Shown: positions 23,350 to 34,815 of the stretch, one piece after another | Layout of the letters: each line of letters opens with the position of its first letter | How positions within the stretch are numbered: the stretch's first letter is position 1 | Origin: Viola odorata | Lineage: Eukaryota > Streptophyta > Magnoliopsida > Malpighiales > Violaceae | Direction of reading: 5' to 3' | Length of the DNA stretch: 64,000 nucleotides | Assembly: GCA_963691705.1 (NCBI GenBank) | Contig: OY829537.1 | Span: 37,699,514 to 37,763,513, forward strand | The notes under the pieces: generated by a model | Database searches by the model: none | Seen by the model: the letters and a program-made list of their open reading frames with translations, nothing else | What the model was told of the DNA's origin: nothing | Made by a program: the position numbers and the translations under genes

Positions 23350-23419
23350 CCCGGTGAGCTACGTTCCTTACAATTTGATCATTGATTCAATGATGATTAC
23401 CTTCATTTATATAGTAAGG

Positions 23420-24400
23420 CTATAGAATGCAAGGACTTCTATACACTCCTACTTCTCTCCTCTTTAAATTCCCTAGCGGGTACTCCCTACTAGACAATCC
23501 TAACCAAACAACACCTTATTGGTTAAAGGGTTTACTAATTTGGTGGTATGAATTGACCAGACACAGCACAATCGTCATCAAATGCACAGGGGAAGACGGT
23601 ACCTAACTCAAGCTACCTCATAGTCGAGGCCCTAGGTTGTCAATCTGGTTTGAGTTATATAATTCATTTTCTCTAGCCTACACGAGACTAGTTGTCTAAT
23701 TTAACCTATCCGATTACGCTCATCCTCTTTAAGGTTGACTGCAACTTTTAGGTTATAATGCAGGAGTGGTCAGTTCTAGATTTTAACAAGAAAGCGATTT
23801 ATTAAATCAAACAATAAACAGTTAAGAAAATGAAGATTATTAAGAGTAATTAGATCTCACAAACCATAGGAACATAACTCTATTGGCCCTTACTAAGAAT
23901 GGGTGTCTAGCCGAATCTTGTCATGAAGGAAGATGATTTTATTATTTGCATAAAAGAGAATAAATCTATAAATTCTGGACTTGAAAAGTTTACAAAGAAA
24001 AATGTGAAAATGTGTCTAAAGTAGAGAGAAAAGAGAGTCCCCTTCAAAAAGGGCTTCTAACAACTTTTAACATAAGTTGTCTTCTAATCCTACTCTAACT
24101 CTATCTCTTTCAAAATAAAAATATAAGGATAAAAGAGAAATAAAGATAAAGATAATTGTTTAAGAGAAATCAAATATTGTTCAAGAGGGAGTCTTCCAGC
24201 CGTGATCGCAAATCCCTTAAATTTCGCAGCCACTGCAACTGCCATCTCGCGTCCTCAAGTCTCCTATTGTAGTATGTCTATGTCGTGACTGTCTTGGCCA
24301 TGCCTACGGACAAGATAGATTCCAATGCCATATTTCCTCTCCTGCTGCTGCTGTCCTTCAATTGTTGCGCTTCCAAGTAATTCTGCAAATGTGGGGAGAA
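23420..24400 (-). repeat. Probable decayed Athila-like LTR
   Basis: The stretch near 23505-23700 (AACACCTTATTGGTTAAAGG, then GTTTACTAATTTGG, then a TAGAC/GGGCCCTAGG-like block) parallels the Athila-like LTR at 37395-37560 (AACACCTTGATGGTTAAAGG, GTTTACCGAGTTGG). No border, PBS or coding part was found. Confidence 0.4.
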
Positions 24401-24575
24401 TCCATAGAAATCAATAGCTTTATTGCCTAATTTACAAGTAATTAGACAGTATTAGTATGAGAATAATGTTCAATCACCGGCCATCCCATGAGTGAGTGTG
24501 GTAGGTGGCCCATAGACTTCACTTGCGCTTATCTTCATGCCTTGCTCAGTCATCCTGTATATGAGTGTGGTAGCC

Positions 24576-24782
24576 TCATGTCATGCTCGGCCAACTCATG
24601 TGTACCGTTATGAGGTTGGTCATCTGGTTTTCTTCTTCTTCTTCCTGCGTCATGTCTTTAGCAAATTCTTTATGCAAGAACATGGCTAATTGGTCTTGGA
24701 TGGCTTTAGCACGTGTTCTCATGATTGGCCCTTTGGGTACGGGTAGTTCCTCTACCATCCTCGTACTACCTTCCCGCATCAA
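24576..24782 (-). pseudogene. Chromovirus pol C-terminal tail fragment
   Basis: A 68-residue piece with ELPVPKGPIMRTRAKAIQDQ, followed by a short acidic stretch. It is homologous to the tail at 18732-18930. Nothing of integrase is left upstream. It marks the end of a second, mostly deleted chromovirus copy. Confidence 0.65.
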
Positions 24783-25020
24783 AGCCTAACAAGTCATGAA
24801 GCCACCCGCGTGAACCCTAGCAAACTATGAGGTCGTGCGGGCATTACCCGGGTACGCGACCGAGTCAACACCAACCAAGGCTATCTTTTTCCACTACACA
24901 TGGGCTTAAAATCCCATGGAATAGCCATGGCATGCAACAAGAAGGAAGTGTTCACCAAGGGCAAAACAGTCACATGTACCCATTTTTGCTACATAGTATA
25001 AAAGTCAGACTTCACCGCTT
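24783..25020. other. Unassigned junction sequence
   Basis: Between the chromovirus tail and the truncated copia RNase H. The copia frame happens to be open from 24827, but the residues before 25021 do not match the corresponding part of the copia element at 28888-29110. This part is therefore probably not copia sequence. Confidence 0.5.
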
Positions 25021-25666
25021 AAGGCCAGACATTGCTCATGCAGTGGGAGTTGTTAGCAGATTCAAGTCTAACCCTGGAAGAGAGCATTGGGAGGCAATTA
25101 AGTGGCTGTTACGCTACTTGAAAGGTACCTCTAAGCTTGCATTATATTTCTGCAAGAAAGATGTAATCTTGGAAGGATTCACTGATCCAGATTTGGGTGG
25201 TTACGAGGATACAAGAAAGAGTACTACGGGATATACTTTGACTTTGGGTGGCACAACAGTTAGTTGGATGTCTAGACTTCGAAAGATTGTTGCTCTTTCA
25301 ACCACGGAAGCAGAGTACATGGCTATTTCAGAAGCCAGCAAGGAAATGATTTGGTTGAAGAATTTTCTTGAGGAGTTGGGCAAGAAACAGGAAGACAATG
25401 CTCTGTACAGCGACAGTCAGAGTGCCATTCATCTTGCGAAGAATCCTATGTTTCATGCTAGGACAAAACATATCCAGTTGAGATATCACTTTGTCAGAGA
25501 GTTGATTAGTGATGGTACTTTGTCGTTGAAGAAAATCCTTGGTTCAAGGAATCCAGAAGATATGCTGACCAAGGTGGTTACTAAAGAGAAGTTGAAGTTT
25601 TGCATAGCTTCAACTGGCCTTCAGAACTTATTGTTGAGAAGGCACTATACATATAGAGTTGCTTAA
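25021..25666 (+). pseudogene. Truncated Tork-like copia RNase H (upstream copy)
   Basis: From RPDIAHAVGVVSRF to the stop after HYTYRVA the frame is open and aligns with 29126-29769. RNase H motifs are visible: LSTTEAEYMA (Glu), DSQSAIHLAKN (Asp) and RTKHIQLRYHFVRE. It is less damaged than the downstream copy, which has two stops in this region. Everything upstream of RNase H is missing. Its own PPT (CCAAGTGGGAG, 25723-25733) and an LTR follow directly. Confidence 0.85.
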
Positions 25667-25733
25667 TGTTGTTTTGGGTTTTACTAGAGTTACAAGAGTG
25701 AGAGTGGACCTGTGATCAGTCTCCAAGTGGGAG

Positions 25734-25922
25734 GTAGACCCTTTCCCTATAAATAGACTCTCTTGTAATTGTAAAACTAACGAATATTAAGATTAATAAT
25801 ATTTGTGCGGTTTGTGGAGTGCGGCTAGACTGATACCACGTTAATCCCTTGTCTTGTTTACTTGTCATTTATATTCTCAATCTAGGTTATCTTTTGGTCT
25901 CCTACTCAGGTAATACCTAGCA
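25734..25922 (+). repeat. Copia LTR shared by two copies, 5' 53 bp deleted
   Basis: It aligns with the 3' LTR 29839-30078 from GGCCCTTTCCC-like sequence to the end (ACCTAGCA vs ACCTAACA). It lacks the first part, including the TG terminus. The TATA box TATAAATA is at 25748-25755. The missing segment is bounded by GGGAG/TGGAG in the intact copy. It acts both as 3' LTR for the upstream piece and as 5' LTR for the downstream element. Confidence 0.85.
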
Positions 25923-25924
25923 AC

Positions 25925-25936
25925 TGGTAGCAAAGC
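25925..25936 (+). promoter_or_regulatory. Copia primer binding site
   Basis: TGGTAGCAAAGC, two changes from the initiator-Met type TGGTATCAGAGC usual for plant Ty1/copia, two bases after the LTR end. Confidence 0.7.
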
Positions 25937-26680
25937 AAGGTTAGCGAGTACAGACTTTGGATTTTGGAAGATGCAGATCGAGGATTTGCTGTATCAGAAG
26001 AAGTTGCACGAGCCGTTAGAGGAGGAAAAGCTAGATTTGATGAGTCAGAAAGATTGGGGCTTATTGGATAGGTAGGCTCTGGGTGTGATATGATTGACAC
26101 TAGCGAAGAATGTTGCTTACAACATCGTTGGTTAGAAGAATACACACGAACTGATTAAGGCATTATCAAATCTGTACGAGAAGCCCTCTGCTGCTAATAA
26201 GGTATATTTGATTCGTCTATTAGTCAATACAAGGATGAAAGAAGGTGGTTTTGTTGCTGATCATGTGAACGAATTTAATTCTATACTATCGAGATTAGTT
26301 TCCGTTGAGATTAAATTCGATGATGAAGTACAGGCCTTGTGTCCTCATTACCCGACAACTAGTCAGGGTTTGTCATAGCAGTTAGCAGTTCATCTGAGAG
26401 TACTAAGCTAACGTTCATAGGAATTCGTGACTCGATTCTTGGAGAGGATATTCGTAGGAGAAATTCTGGAGAATCATCGGGTTCATTATTAAGTATGGAT
26501 GGTAGAGGCAGAATCAAGGGCGTAACAGATCGAAGTCCAGGAAGAGAGGGTAGTCCAAGAATCGCAAGGATATTGTGTGCTGGAACTGTCAAAAGATTGG
26601 TCACTTTAGGAATCAGTGTACGGCTCCTGCAGTTCCTAAACCAAAGAAGAATGATGATAACTCAGCTAACACAGTAGAAG
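25937..26680 (+). pseudogene. Tork-like copia gag
   Basis: The frame GFWKMQIEDLLYQKKLHEPL ... LSNLYEKPSAANKVYLIRLL ... VNEFNSILSRLVSVEI is typical of Tork/Tnt1-type gag. It carries at least five stop codons and a frame change after about 26340. A canonical CCHC zinc knuckle C-x2-C-x4-H-x4-C (CWNCQKIGHFRNQC) lies near 26578-26619. The N-terminus is short, so some leader or start sequence seems lost. Confidence 0.85.
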
Positions 26681-27745
26681 AAGTTAGTGATGATGCGCTG
26701 ATTTGTTGTGCTGAGTGTTCTATTGAATCTTGGGTCATGGATTCTAGTGCATCATTCCATGCCACTCCAAGCAAGGATTCAATGTTAAATTTCAGATCTG
26801 GAAATTTTGGCAAAGTTCGTCTTGCTAATGACGAGACTTTGGACATTACAGGTATGGGAGACATCAAAGTCAAAACTTATTTTGGAACAATCTGGTTGTT
26901 AAAAGATGTTAGATACGTTCCTGGACTCAAGAGGATGTTTCTCTCTGTGGGTCAGTTGGATGAGGAAGGGTATCGTGTTATCTTTGGAAACAAACAATGG
27001 AAGGTTGTGAAGGGGAATTTGGTTGTTACTCGTGGTCATAAGGTTGGAACTCGTTATACCATGGAACAATCATGTGACGAGGTTAATGCAGTTACTGATG
27101 TTGTTGGTCAATCGACTCTTTGGCACCAAAGACTTAGGCATATGAGTTAGAAGGGTATGAAGCTGCTAGTTTCTAAAGGTAAGATTCTAGAATTTAAGAA
27201 TGTGGAAGTTGGATTCTGTGAACCATGTGTGTTTGGGAAGCAGAAACGAGTTACTATTGCAAAATCAGGGAAGGCACCCAAGTCTGGAAAGTTAGAGCTA
27301 GTTCATACAGATTTATATGGGCCGACTACAGTTGCCTTCTTGGGAGGATCACGCTACTATGTCACTTTCATTGATGATTTCACTAGAAAGGTATGGGTTT
27401 ATTTTCTGAAAATTTAATGTGAAGTGTTTGAAACCTTTAAAAAGTGGAAGGTAGAAGTTGAAAACCAGACAGGGTTGAAGATTAAGAACATGAAATCAGA
27501 TAATGGGGGTGAATACAGCAATGATGAGTTCAAAGCCTATTGTATAGAACACTGAATTAGAATGATAAAGACTATTCCTGAGACACCGCAGCAGAATGGA
27601 GTTGTAGAGCAAATGAATAGGACTTTGAATGAGAGAGCCAAGAGTATGAGGATACATGCAGGATTGCTAAAGATGTTTTGAGCAGATGCAGTTAGTACAA
27701 TGGCATCTCTCATTAACAGAGGACCCTCAGCTAGGAGTGGCAAGA
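26681..27745 (+). pseudogene. Tork-like copia protease and integrase
   Basis: Protease segment WVMDSSASFHATPSKD near 26730: the active-site triad reads D-S-S where D-S-G is usual. The integrase H-H-C-C region (LWHQRLRHMS ... FCEPCVFGKQKR) has a TAG between its halves (27148-27150). The core keeps all three catalytic residues: Asp in ELVHTDLYGP, Asp in KSDNGGEYS, Glu in NGVVEQMNRT. Stops lie at 27415-27417, 27553-27555 and 27679-27681. The region after about 27690 is frameshifted. Confidence 0.85.
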
Positions 27746-28878
27746 AAAAGAGGTAAATCTCTCACACCTAGGAGTTTTTGGTTGTTTCTTATGTGCGGGT
27801 TAAAGATTCTGATAAGGATAAGCTTGATCCTAAAGCAAAGAAGGTTACTTTTATTGGCTACCGTTCAGATGAGATGGGGTACCATTTCTGGGATGCGTTG
27901 AACAGGAAAGTCATTAGAAGCAGAGATGTCACCTTCAATGAGAATGCAGTGTATAAGGATAAGCTTGCAGCAGCTTCTGAAACTACAAAGAAACATGCAG
28001 TTAAATAGCAGATTGTGTTGGAAGACATTATAGAGGATGTTCTTGCAGGGGACAGTGGGAGTTTGGCAAATAGAGATACTGAGGAGGCCGTCCTAGTTGC
28101 CCTAGATGTTGCAGTAAGAAGATCAAATAGAGTTTCGCGATACTCACCTTCAGCTTATTACTTGCTTTTGACTAAGGATGGTGAGCCTGAGAGTTATTCA
28201 GAGGCAATGTAGATGGATGAGTCAGTTCAGTGGGAGCTAGCCATGAATGAGGAGATGAGTTCGCTTGAGAAGAATGAGACTTGGTCGTTGACTAAGTTAC
28301 CAGTAGGAAAGAAGGCTTTGCATAATAAGTGGGTGTTCAAGATTAAAGAAGAACTTGATGGCAGCAAGAGATACAAGGCAAGGTTAGTGGTGAAAGGTTT
28401 TCAGCAGGAAAAGGGCATTGACTACAATGAGATTTTTTCTCCGGTTGTCAAGATGACTACTATTAGACTTATTTTGGGTATTGTGGCTGCAGAGGAATTA
28501 CATCTAGAGCAGCTAGATGTGAAGACCACGTTCTTACATGGTGATCTTGAGGAGGACATCTACATGACACAGCCAGAGGGATTCCTGATATTTGGGAAAG
28601 AGGACATGGTTTACAAGCTGAAAAAGAGCTTCTATGGTTTGAAGCAAGCACCAAGACTGTGGTACTTGAAGTTTGACAGCTTTATGATAAGGAGTGGGTA
28701 CACGAGGTGTACTATGGATCATTGTTGCTACCTTAAGCAATTTGATTCATCTTATATTATATTGTTGTTGTATGTTGATGACATGTTAATCGCAGGATCT
28801 GACATGAGAGAAATCAACAAGTTGAAGAAACAAATGTCTCTAGATTTTGAGATGAAGGATTTGGGTCCCTCAAAGTAG
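27746..28878 (+). pseudogene. Tork-like copia integrase tail and reverse transcriptase
   Basis: 27778-28212 encodes the integrase C-terminal region (KAKKVTFIGYRSDEMGYHFW). RT follows from about 28213: NKWVFKIKEELDGSKRYKAR, QLDVKTTFLHGDLEEDIYM, KKSFYGLKQAPRLWY and the catalytic LLYVDDMLIAGS. Stops lie at 28006-28008, 28210-28212 and 28876-28878. The palm domain itself is open for 221 codons. Confidence 0.88.
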
Positions 28879-28887
28879 ATACTTGGT

Positions 28888-29769
28888 ATGAGCATCATCA
28901 GAGATAGAAGTGAAGGTACTTTGAAACTGTCTCAAGATAAGTATATTGGGAAGGTGCTAAATAAGTTTAACCTCCAGGATGCTAAGATCAGAAGTACGCC
29001 TTTAGGAGCCCACTTCAATCTCACAAAGAAGCAGTCACCTCAAATGGATGAAGACAAGAAAGAAATGGCTAATGCTCCGTATGCATCTGCTGTTGGTAGT
29101 TTGATATACGCTATGGTGTGCACGAGGCCAGACATTGCTCATGCATTGGGAGTTGTTAGCAGATTCATGTCTAACCCTAGAAGAAAGCATTGGGAGGCAG
29201 TTAAGTGGTTGTTACACTACTTGAAAGGTGCCTCTAAGGTTGTATTATGTTTCCGCAGGAAAGATGTAATCATGGAAGGATTCACTAATGCAGATTTGGG
29301 TCGTTGCGAGGCTACAAGGAAGAGTACTACATAATATACTTTCACTTTGGGTGGCATTGTAGTTAGTTGGATATCTCGACTTCAAAAGAGTGTTGTTCTT
29401 TCAACCACGGAAGCAAAGTACATGGCTATTTCAGAAGACAACAAGGAAATGATTTGGCTAAAGAATTTTCTTGAGGAGTTGGGCAAGAAATAGGAAGACA
29501 ACGCTCTGTACAGCAACAGTCAGAGTGTCATTCATCTTGCGAAGAATCTTATGTTTCATGCTAGGACAAAACATATCCAGTTGAGATATCACTTTATCAA
29601 GGAGTTGATTAGTGATGGTACTTTGTCCTTGAAGAAAATCCTTAGTTCAAGGAATATAGCAGATATGCTGACCAATGTGGTTACTAAAGAGAAGTTGAAG
29701 TTTTGCATAGGTTCAACTGGCCTTCAGAACCGATTGTTGAGAAGGCACTACACATATAGAGTTGCTTAA
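28888..29769 (+). pseudogene. Tork-like copia RNase H
   Basis: Continues RT in frame: LGAHFNLTKK, MVCTRPDIAHALGVVSRF, LSTTEAKYMA, SNSQSVIHLAKN, RTKHIQLRYHFIKE, ending HYTYRVA. Two stops interrupt it (29332-29334 and near 29490). Compared with the upstream copy, catalytic positions are changed: Glu of STTEAEY to Lys, and Asp of SDSQS to Asn. These changes would inactivate it. Confidence 0.85.
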
Positions 29770-29822
29770 TGTTGTTTTGGGTTTTACTAGAGTTACATGA
29801 GTGAGAATGGACCTGTGATAAG

Positions 29823-29838
29823 TCTCCAAGTGGGAGAT
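29823..29838 (+). promoter_or_regulatory. Copia polypurine tract
   Basis: TCTCCAAGTGGGAGAT directly before the 3' LTR start TGTTCGG is the usual short PPT of this lineage and would prime plus-strand synthesis. Confidence 0.7.
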
Positions 29839-30078
29839 TGTTCGGTATGTGGAGTCTGATATACCACATCGCTAACATAGGGAATGGAGGTCGGCCCTTT
29901 CCCTATAAATAGACTCTCTTGTAATTGTAAAACTAAGGAATATTATGATTAATAATATTTGTGCGGTTTGTGGAGTGCGGCTAGACCGATACCACGTTAA
30001 TCCCTTGTCTTGTTTACTTGTCATTTATATTCTCAATCGAGGTTATCTTTCGGTCTCCTACTCAGGTAATACCTAACA
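29839..30078 (+). repeat. Copia 3' LTR (240 bp)
   Basis: It starts TGTTCGGTAT and ends ACCTAACA, with a TATA box TATAAATA at 29904-29911. It is complete, unlike the upstream LTR. The repeated CTC...CTACTCAGG end region is identical in both. Confidence 0.9.
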
Positions 30079-30488
30079 CTTTCTTCCTTAGTTTAGACTT
30101 GAGGGAATTTGTATTTGAGTTTAGATTACTGCTCTTTATTCACCTAAACTCCTCTTGTGAGCTTCTAAGCTTGATGGTGCTTTGATCACTCGCATGTAAA
30201 ACGTATACCATCACTTTATTCATTGTAACCATGACTTTTGTTGGTACTCGTTTGCTTGTTGTTCTTGTAAATGAATTTGTGTGAAATATATGTGAGTTAT
30301 TTCTGTCCATTTCCAACCTCAACGCATGTGTTCAATATTTATTCATGTGTGTTTCAAGTAACGTTCACCGTGCTCAATTTCCTTCCGAATCTTCATTCGC
30401 ATTTCATCTGGTAACATCCTTCCATTCTCTTGTGTTTTTCTTTGCTTTCCTTTCCGTTGTGTGTTCGTGTCATTTCCTCCTTTGTTTG
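30079..30488. other. Unassigned sequence
   Basis: T-rich sequence between the copia LTR and the next LTR-like stretch. It could be internal sequence of a chromovirus relic, but no protein motif is seen. Confidence 0.4.
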
Positions 30489-31090
30489 TGATACGACACG
30501 GATCGACTTATTGTTTGCAAGTCGAAATGTGAAGCACTCAGGGAGGATCTAGCCTTTAGTTTATTACACAAAACACAACAACAAATGCACAAGATATGGA
30601 GGAAAGGATGGAGACATGCAGAGGAAATAATAAATGAATTTTACTTGGATGAAGGTGGAGGAGATTAGAGATTGAACCTTGAACAATTAGAGATTGAATA
30701 CTTGAGCTTGGCTTGATGAACACTTGAATACAACACACGGGTACAAATATATTGCTCTCAAATGAATGAAAATATTGCTTCAAATATTACACACGATTGT
30801 TCATGCAAATGAAGTAATAACGATTACACAAAGGTGAATACTTGTTGTCTTACTTGCAAAGAATCAAGGTGTATTCAAACCTGATTCGTACAAGGTGAGT
30901 TTACATGTGTTTAAGGGGAGGAGTATTCTCTAACTCAAGCAATAAACACTCAACATAAATTGTCTAAAATAAGAAGAGAAGTAGTTATTTATACTATGAT
31001 TGATCGCGTATAACTGATATATTTGGTATCTCTTTTAGCCATAACTGAGTTAATAATACTGCTAATGTGTTCTTTATTCTTCCTTTTGGT
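30489..31090 (-). repeat. Diverged chromovirus-type LTR
   Basis: Starts TGATACGACAC and, like 22245-23349, continues with GGGAGGATCTAGC..TTTATT, an A-rich segment, GGGGAGGAGTATTCTC and an ATTTATAC-like TATA region in the same order. No PBS is seen next to it, so it is either solo or a fragment. The right edge is approximate. Confidence 0.5.
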
Positions 31091-31699
31091 AGAACCAGAC
31101 TTTAAGTGCCAATCAGAAAGAAAGGAAGCAAATATCACGCAAAAACGGAGGGGGGGGAGCGGTCAAGTCTTATGCTAGAGGCTGGATGGGAGCATTCCTA
31201 ACTCTTCCCTAGACATAGGGAAGAGATGACGAGTGTAGAAGCAAAGCTGAGAATGCACAGACTAGGCTTGGTGCGAAAAAGAGAGAGGTTTCATAGGACT
31301 TGGAAACTTGGGAAATTCTATTCCCACTCCAATTAGATCTTTTATTCCTTCTTCTACTCAAACAATTATTCTTGTTTTAGTTAATTTCTACTTTTAATTA
31401 GGTTAAGGATTTTTAGGAGACTATAAAAGTCAGATTTGGCCACAGAGAGAGGGGATTCCGGTTCCAGATTTTGTTCACCCTCCCGGCTGCCCCACCTTGC
31501 TAGTTTCTAGACTTCATCTTCATCATTGAACTTAGTTTGATTAATCAATTTCAATTCATTATTTCCATCACGTGTCGTATCTAAACTCTTTATTCTTGGT
31601 ATGGATCGAGAGCCATAATTCATGCCTATTGTAAGGATTATTTGATGTTTGATAGCACATTTTTATTGTAGGTTTTTCTCCCTTATTTTGGCCCTTCGA
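31091..31699. other. Unassigned sequence
   Basis: No protein or border recognised. It contains a G-rich spot at 31148-31160 and leads into an Athila-like LTR whose start is not sharply visible. Confidence 0.35.
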
Positions 31700-33258
31700 C
31701 GGCATGATACTTCTGATTTGCCCCTTTTTCCATCTTTTTGCAGATCAGTGGCTAAAGGAAGAAAAGAGCGAAAGAGAGCAATTTTGGAAGGATTTCTGGA
31801 ACTTTTGAGCATTGAGGTCTAGAAGAGCGGAAGGTCATCGTGCCCTCGACGCTAACCAAACCAGTGAGCATTCTTGTACCCTTGACATATCCATATCGGA
31901 TCAAAGATCAAAAGCCAAAGAAAGGAATCTCTGAAGATTCGCACGGGATTCCAAGGGTTTCCAGAAGATGTCAGGTGCTGCCAAAAGATCCCAGAATATT
32001 CCCTATCATAGGCGCGTCCTTCCAATGTGTTGTCACCCTCTCATGCACTGACGCTCTCTCCTTAGCTGTATTTTATCCCTTAGCTAGTTTTTAGGCTATT
32101 TAAGCTAAACTTTAGGGTTTTTGTAAGGAGGCTGGTCCTAGGACACTCTCTCTCTTTACCTAAATTTTAGGGATTCTCTCTTTCTTTTTTTGAGCACCGC
32201 CGTCAGCTTGTAAAAGGAAAAGCATTGATTACCTCAATCGGTTTATTCTAATGTACTTCTCTTTTATTTTCTTTTAATATTGTTTATGCTATTCTCTTCT
32301 TCTACTTGTTGTTTATATATATTTATGAGTAGCTAAATTTCCTTATCTTAGCAAAGGGTGTTTCAAGGGTTGTAAGGTTCGGTTAAGAGGCCTAGAGCAT
32401 GCTTAATACATTCTCTTGTCATATTCGGTTGTTTATCATTTTATTTCCATGCTCATTTAGAAATGTTGAGGGCTTGATCAACTGTTAATATTTCTGTGTG
32501 AGTACTGTCATTCTCTTGGTTATAACTAACGCGAAGCCTTGGGTTAGAGTAGACACCTAGTGGGGACATCGCGAGAGGTCTTTCGTCTAGGGGTAAATGG
32601 TCATTTCGGGTATGTGATGCGAGCTTGACACACTGAGATGTCACGCCCTAGATCTGTCTTGCCTCCACTTCATGGGCGTTTTGAGTAGTGCCTCCCCGCA
32701 TTCGTGCTTGGGGGGACAGCGAAACATCAAGGCTACCTCATATGTAGAAAGAGGGGTAGCTTCTACCTACGAAGGTAAGTAGGGGTATTGAGTGGAAACT
32801 AGGGCCCTATAGTAGGTCTGTGCATGAGTTTGGAATATTTTTGTGCCAATGATTAACTGACGTGAAATGTAACCCGAGAACACCTTTTGCTAAGATCTCT
32901 TCCCATCAGATTAATATCTCTTTTACTGCTTTTCTTATTTTCTTGCCCTCGAACTGCTTTTGATTATCTTGCCCTTGATTGTTCTTCACTTTCGTGCCCT
33001 CGAATGATTGTTACTTTTGTGTTGTGATTTACAGTTTTAATTATTTGTCTTGTTAGCTCCCACTTCTGCGTTGATTGATTCGTTAATCAACATAACCCCC
33101 AGTGTTAAGTTTGTATTTGGTTATATTTCTTCCCTGTCATGCATTGAAACTGAAATATTATTCCTTCAATCTCTATGGTTCGACCATGTCTTGCCCTTTA
33201 CGCATTTATTTGTGCATCTAGGCATCAGGAAAATATTACTATATTTGAGTGACGATCA
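31700..33258 (+). repeat. Athila-like LTR E1 (start approximate)
   Basis: Ends GACGATCA six bases before a PBS. It is collinear with the LARD-F LTR in inverted orientation: GGTTAAGAGGCCTAGAGCAT, ATGCTTAATACATTCTC, CAAGGCTACCTCATATGT and GTAAGTAGGGG blocks all appear in order. The length by comparison (about 1555 bp) puts the start near 31700. Confidence 0.7.
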
Positions 33259-33263
33259 AATTT

Positions 33264-33281
33264 TGGCGCCGTTGTCGGGGA
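33264..33281 (+). promoter_or_regulatory. Athila-like PBS of E1
   Basis: TGGCGCCGTTGTCGGGGA, one transition from the TGGCGCCGTTGCCGGGGA found at LARD-F and element D. Confidence 0.85.
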
Positions 33282-33311
33282 TTGAACGGTACTAATTTTC
33301 TTTGTATTTGT

Positions 33312-33952
33312 ATGACCAGGAGATCTGGACCAGATTTACTCCCTCTAGATCTCGAGTTGACCAGAACTGAAAGAGGACTTCAGCAGCAAGCTAGGGGACC
33401 TCCTGGCCAGCGTAGAGGAATCCCTCATCCTTCCCTCGAAAGACAACCTTCCAATCTGGACGACCCAGACCGTTAGTTCTATCAAGACCTAGCCTACCTT
33501 CATCGAGGTCTCGAAAGCCCACCTACCGCCTTCTTTGATATTCCAGCTATGGAAAACTAGGATAATCATGTGCGTCTTGAAGACCCACCGCCACCTCCTC
33601 CAAACCAGCAGTCCATTGACCACTTCAATGCAGCCCCCGATATGTCGAACAGTTGCATCGTCTGGTCTGCTGTCCCTCATGATTGGACCCTCAAATTTGC
33701 CGTTATGCACCATCTACCTACCTTTCGAGGTGTTCCTAAAGAAAGCGCTCTTCGTCACCTTCAATAGCTCCACTCAATTTGCGAGGCCCTGAAACCTCCC
33801 AATGTCAGCATTGAGCAAGCAAAGCTGCGCGCTTTTATGTGGTCTCTCAAAGATGATGCTCTCGACTGGTATTATGACCTTCCGCCAAGATCCATCCCCT
33901 CTTCGGCGGAGATTTCCAAGACCTTCACTGAGATGTATTATCCAGCATCAGG
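33312..33952 (+). pseudogene. Athila-like gag fragment E1
   Basis: It starts MTRRSGPDLLPLDLELTR, a typical Athila gag N-terminus. After stops near 33474 and 33558 and one or more frame changes it reaches the gag core: FAVMHHLPTFRGVPKESALR, then EQAKLRAFMWSLKDDALDWY at about 33810-33870. This parallels IERAKLRAFQWSLEELARDW of element D on the other strand. It ends abruptly at about 33952, where a second LTR begins part-way. Confidence 0.75.
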
Positions 33953-34646
33953 CTTAATAAACTCCATGTTTGTATTTGCTTGCTTGTCATTATCTTGTCA
34001 ATTTATCTAAGATTTATTAGAAGCCTAATCAACTATTAATTAAACCTAGGTAATTACAGTCGTCTTTGTAGTAATAACTAATGTGAGGCTACAGAGTAAA
34101 GTAGACAACTAGTTCAGAGTCATCACGTCGAACTGGTCTAATCTTACTAGGGCAAGTAACCAACTAGGGTAGTGACTCGCCCTATGTGTGTCTTTCCTCT
34201 CCTTAATGGGCCTTTGAGTATTGTCTCCATAAACGTACCTTGGAGGACGACAGAGTGTCAAGGTTATCCCATAAGGGTACCTTAGGGTAACTTCTCGTAC
34301 GAAGGAAAGCAGGGGCCTAAACGTACTTGGCCTATATAGCACGCCTATGAACCAGGAGTGGAATACCATTGCACCAATGACTGACTAGGCCTAGATGCAA
34401 TCGGAGATGAACCTTTGCTAGGAATCTTTCTCATCTGATTCTATATCTTCATTTACTCTACTTTATTTAGTTTTAGTTAATCAACAACTCTCTCAACACC
34501 ACCCCCCCCCCCCCCTTTGTGTTACTGTTTTGGTTTGTTTCTCTCTATCATACATTAAAGTGAGTGTCTACCCTTAGTCCATGTGTTCGTATTACCACTA
34601 TACGCAATTTTATTGTGCATTAGACAACAAGTTTTATTATTATTTT
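33953..34646 (+). repeat. Athila-like LTR E2, 3' portion only
   Basis: It contains the same late-LTR landmarks as E1 (AATAACTAATGTGAGGC, CTTAATGGGC, GGTACCTTAGGGTAAC..GAAGGAAAGCAGGGG, TGAACCTTTGCTAGG) in order, ending before a mutated PBS. The first half of the LTR is missing. A run of about 17 C lies at 34501-34517. Confidence 0.65.
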
Positions 34647-34664
34647 TGACGTCGTTGCCGGGGA
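34647..34664 (+). promoter_or_regulatory. Mutated Athila-like PBS of E2
   Basis: TGACGTCGTTGCCGGGGA. Two transitions (G to A, C to T) from the canonical motif, as expected from methyl-cytosine decay. Confidence 0.7.
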
Positions 34665-34695
34665 CTAATGGTACTGATTTCTTTCTTTTATTTGT

Positions 34696-34800
34696 ATGAC
34701 CAGAGCCTCTAATATGAACCTTGTGCCATTCGACCCCGAAATTAGAAGAACAGAAAGACGAGTTAGACAATTAGACAATTAGACAAGCAATCTTCCACCC
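34696..34800 (+). pseudogene. Athila-like gag start E2
   Basis: A short piece: MTRASNMNLVPFDPEIRRTE, the Athila gag N-terminus, then stop codons in a TTAGACAATTAGACAA repeat. It is cut near 34800 by sequence of element D in the opposite orientation. Confidence 0.65.
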
Positions 34801-34815
34801 ACACCGGAGATGTTT

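Noticed and set aside
24827..25020. Upstream extension of the copia RNase H frame
   Set aside because: The residues do not match the corresponding region of the full copia element; the frame is open by chance across a junction.
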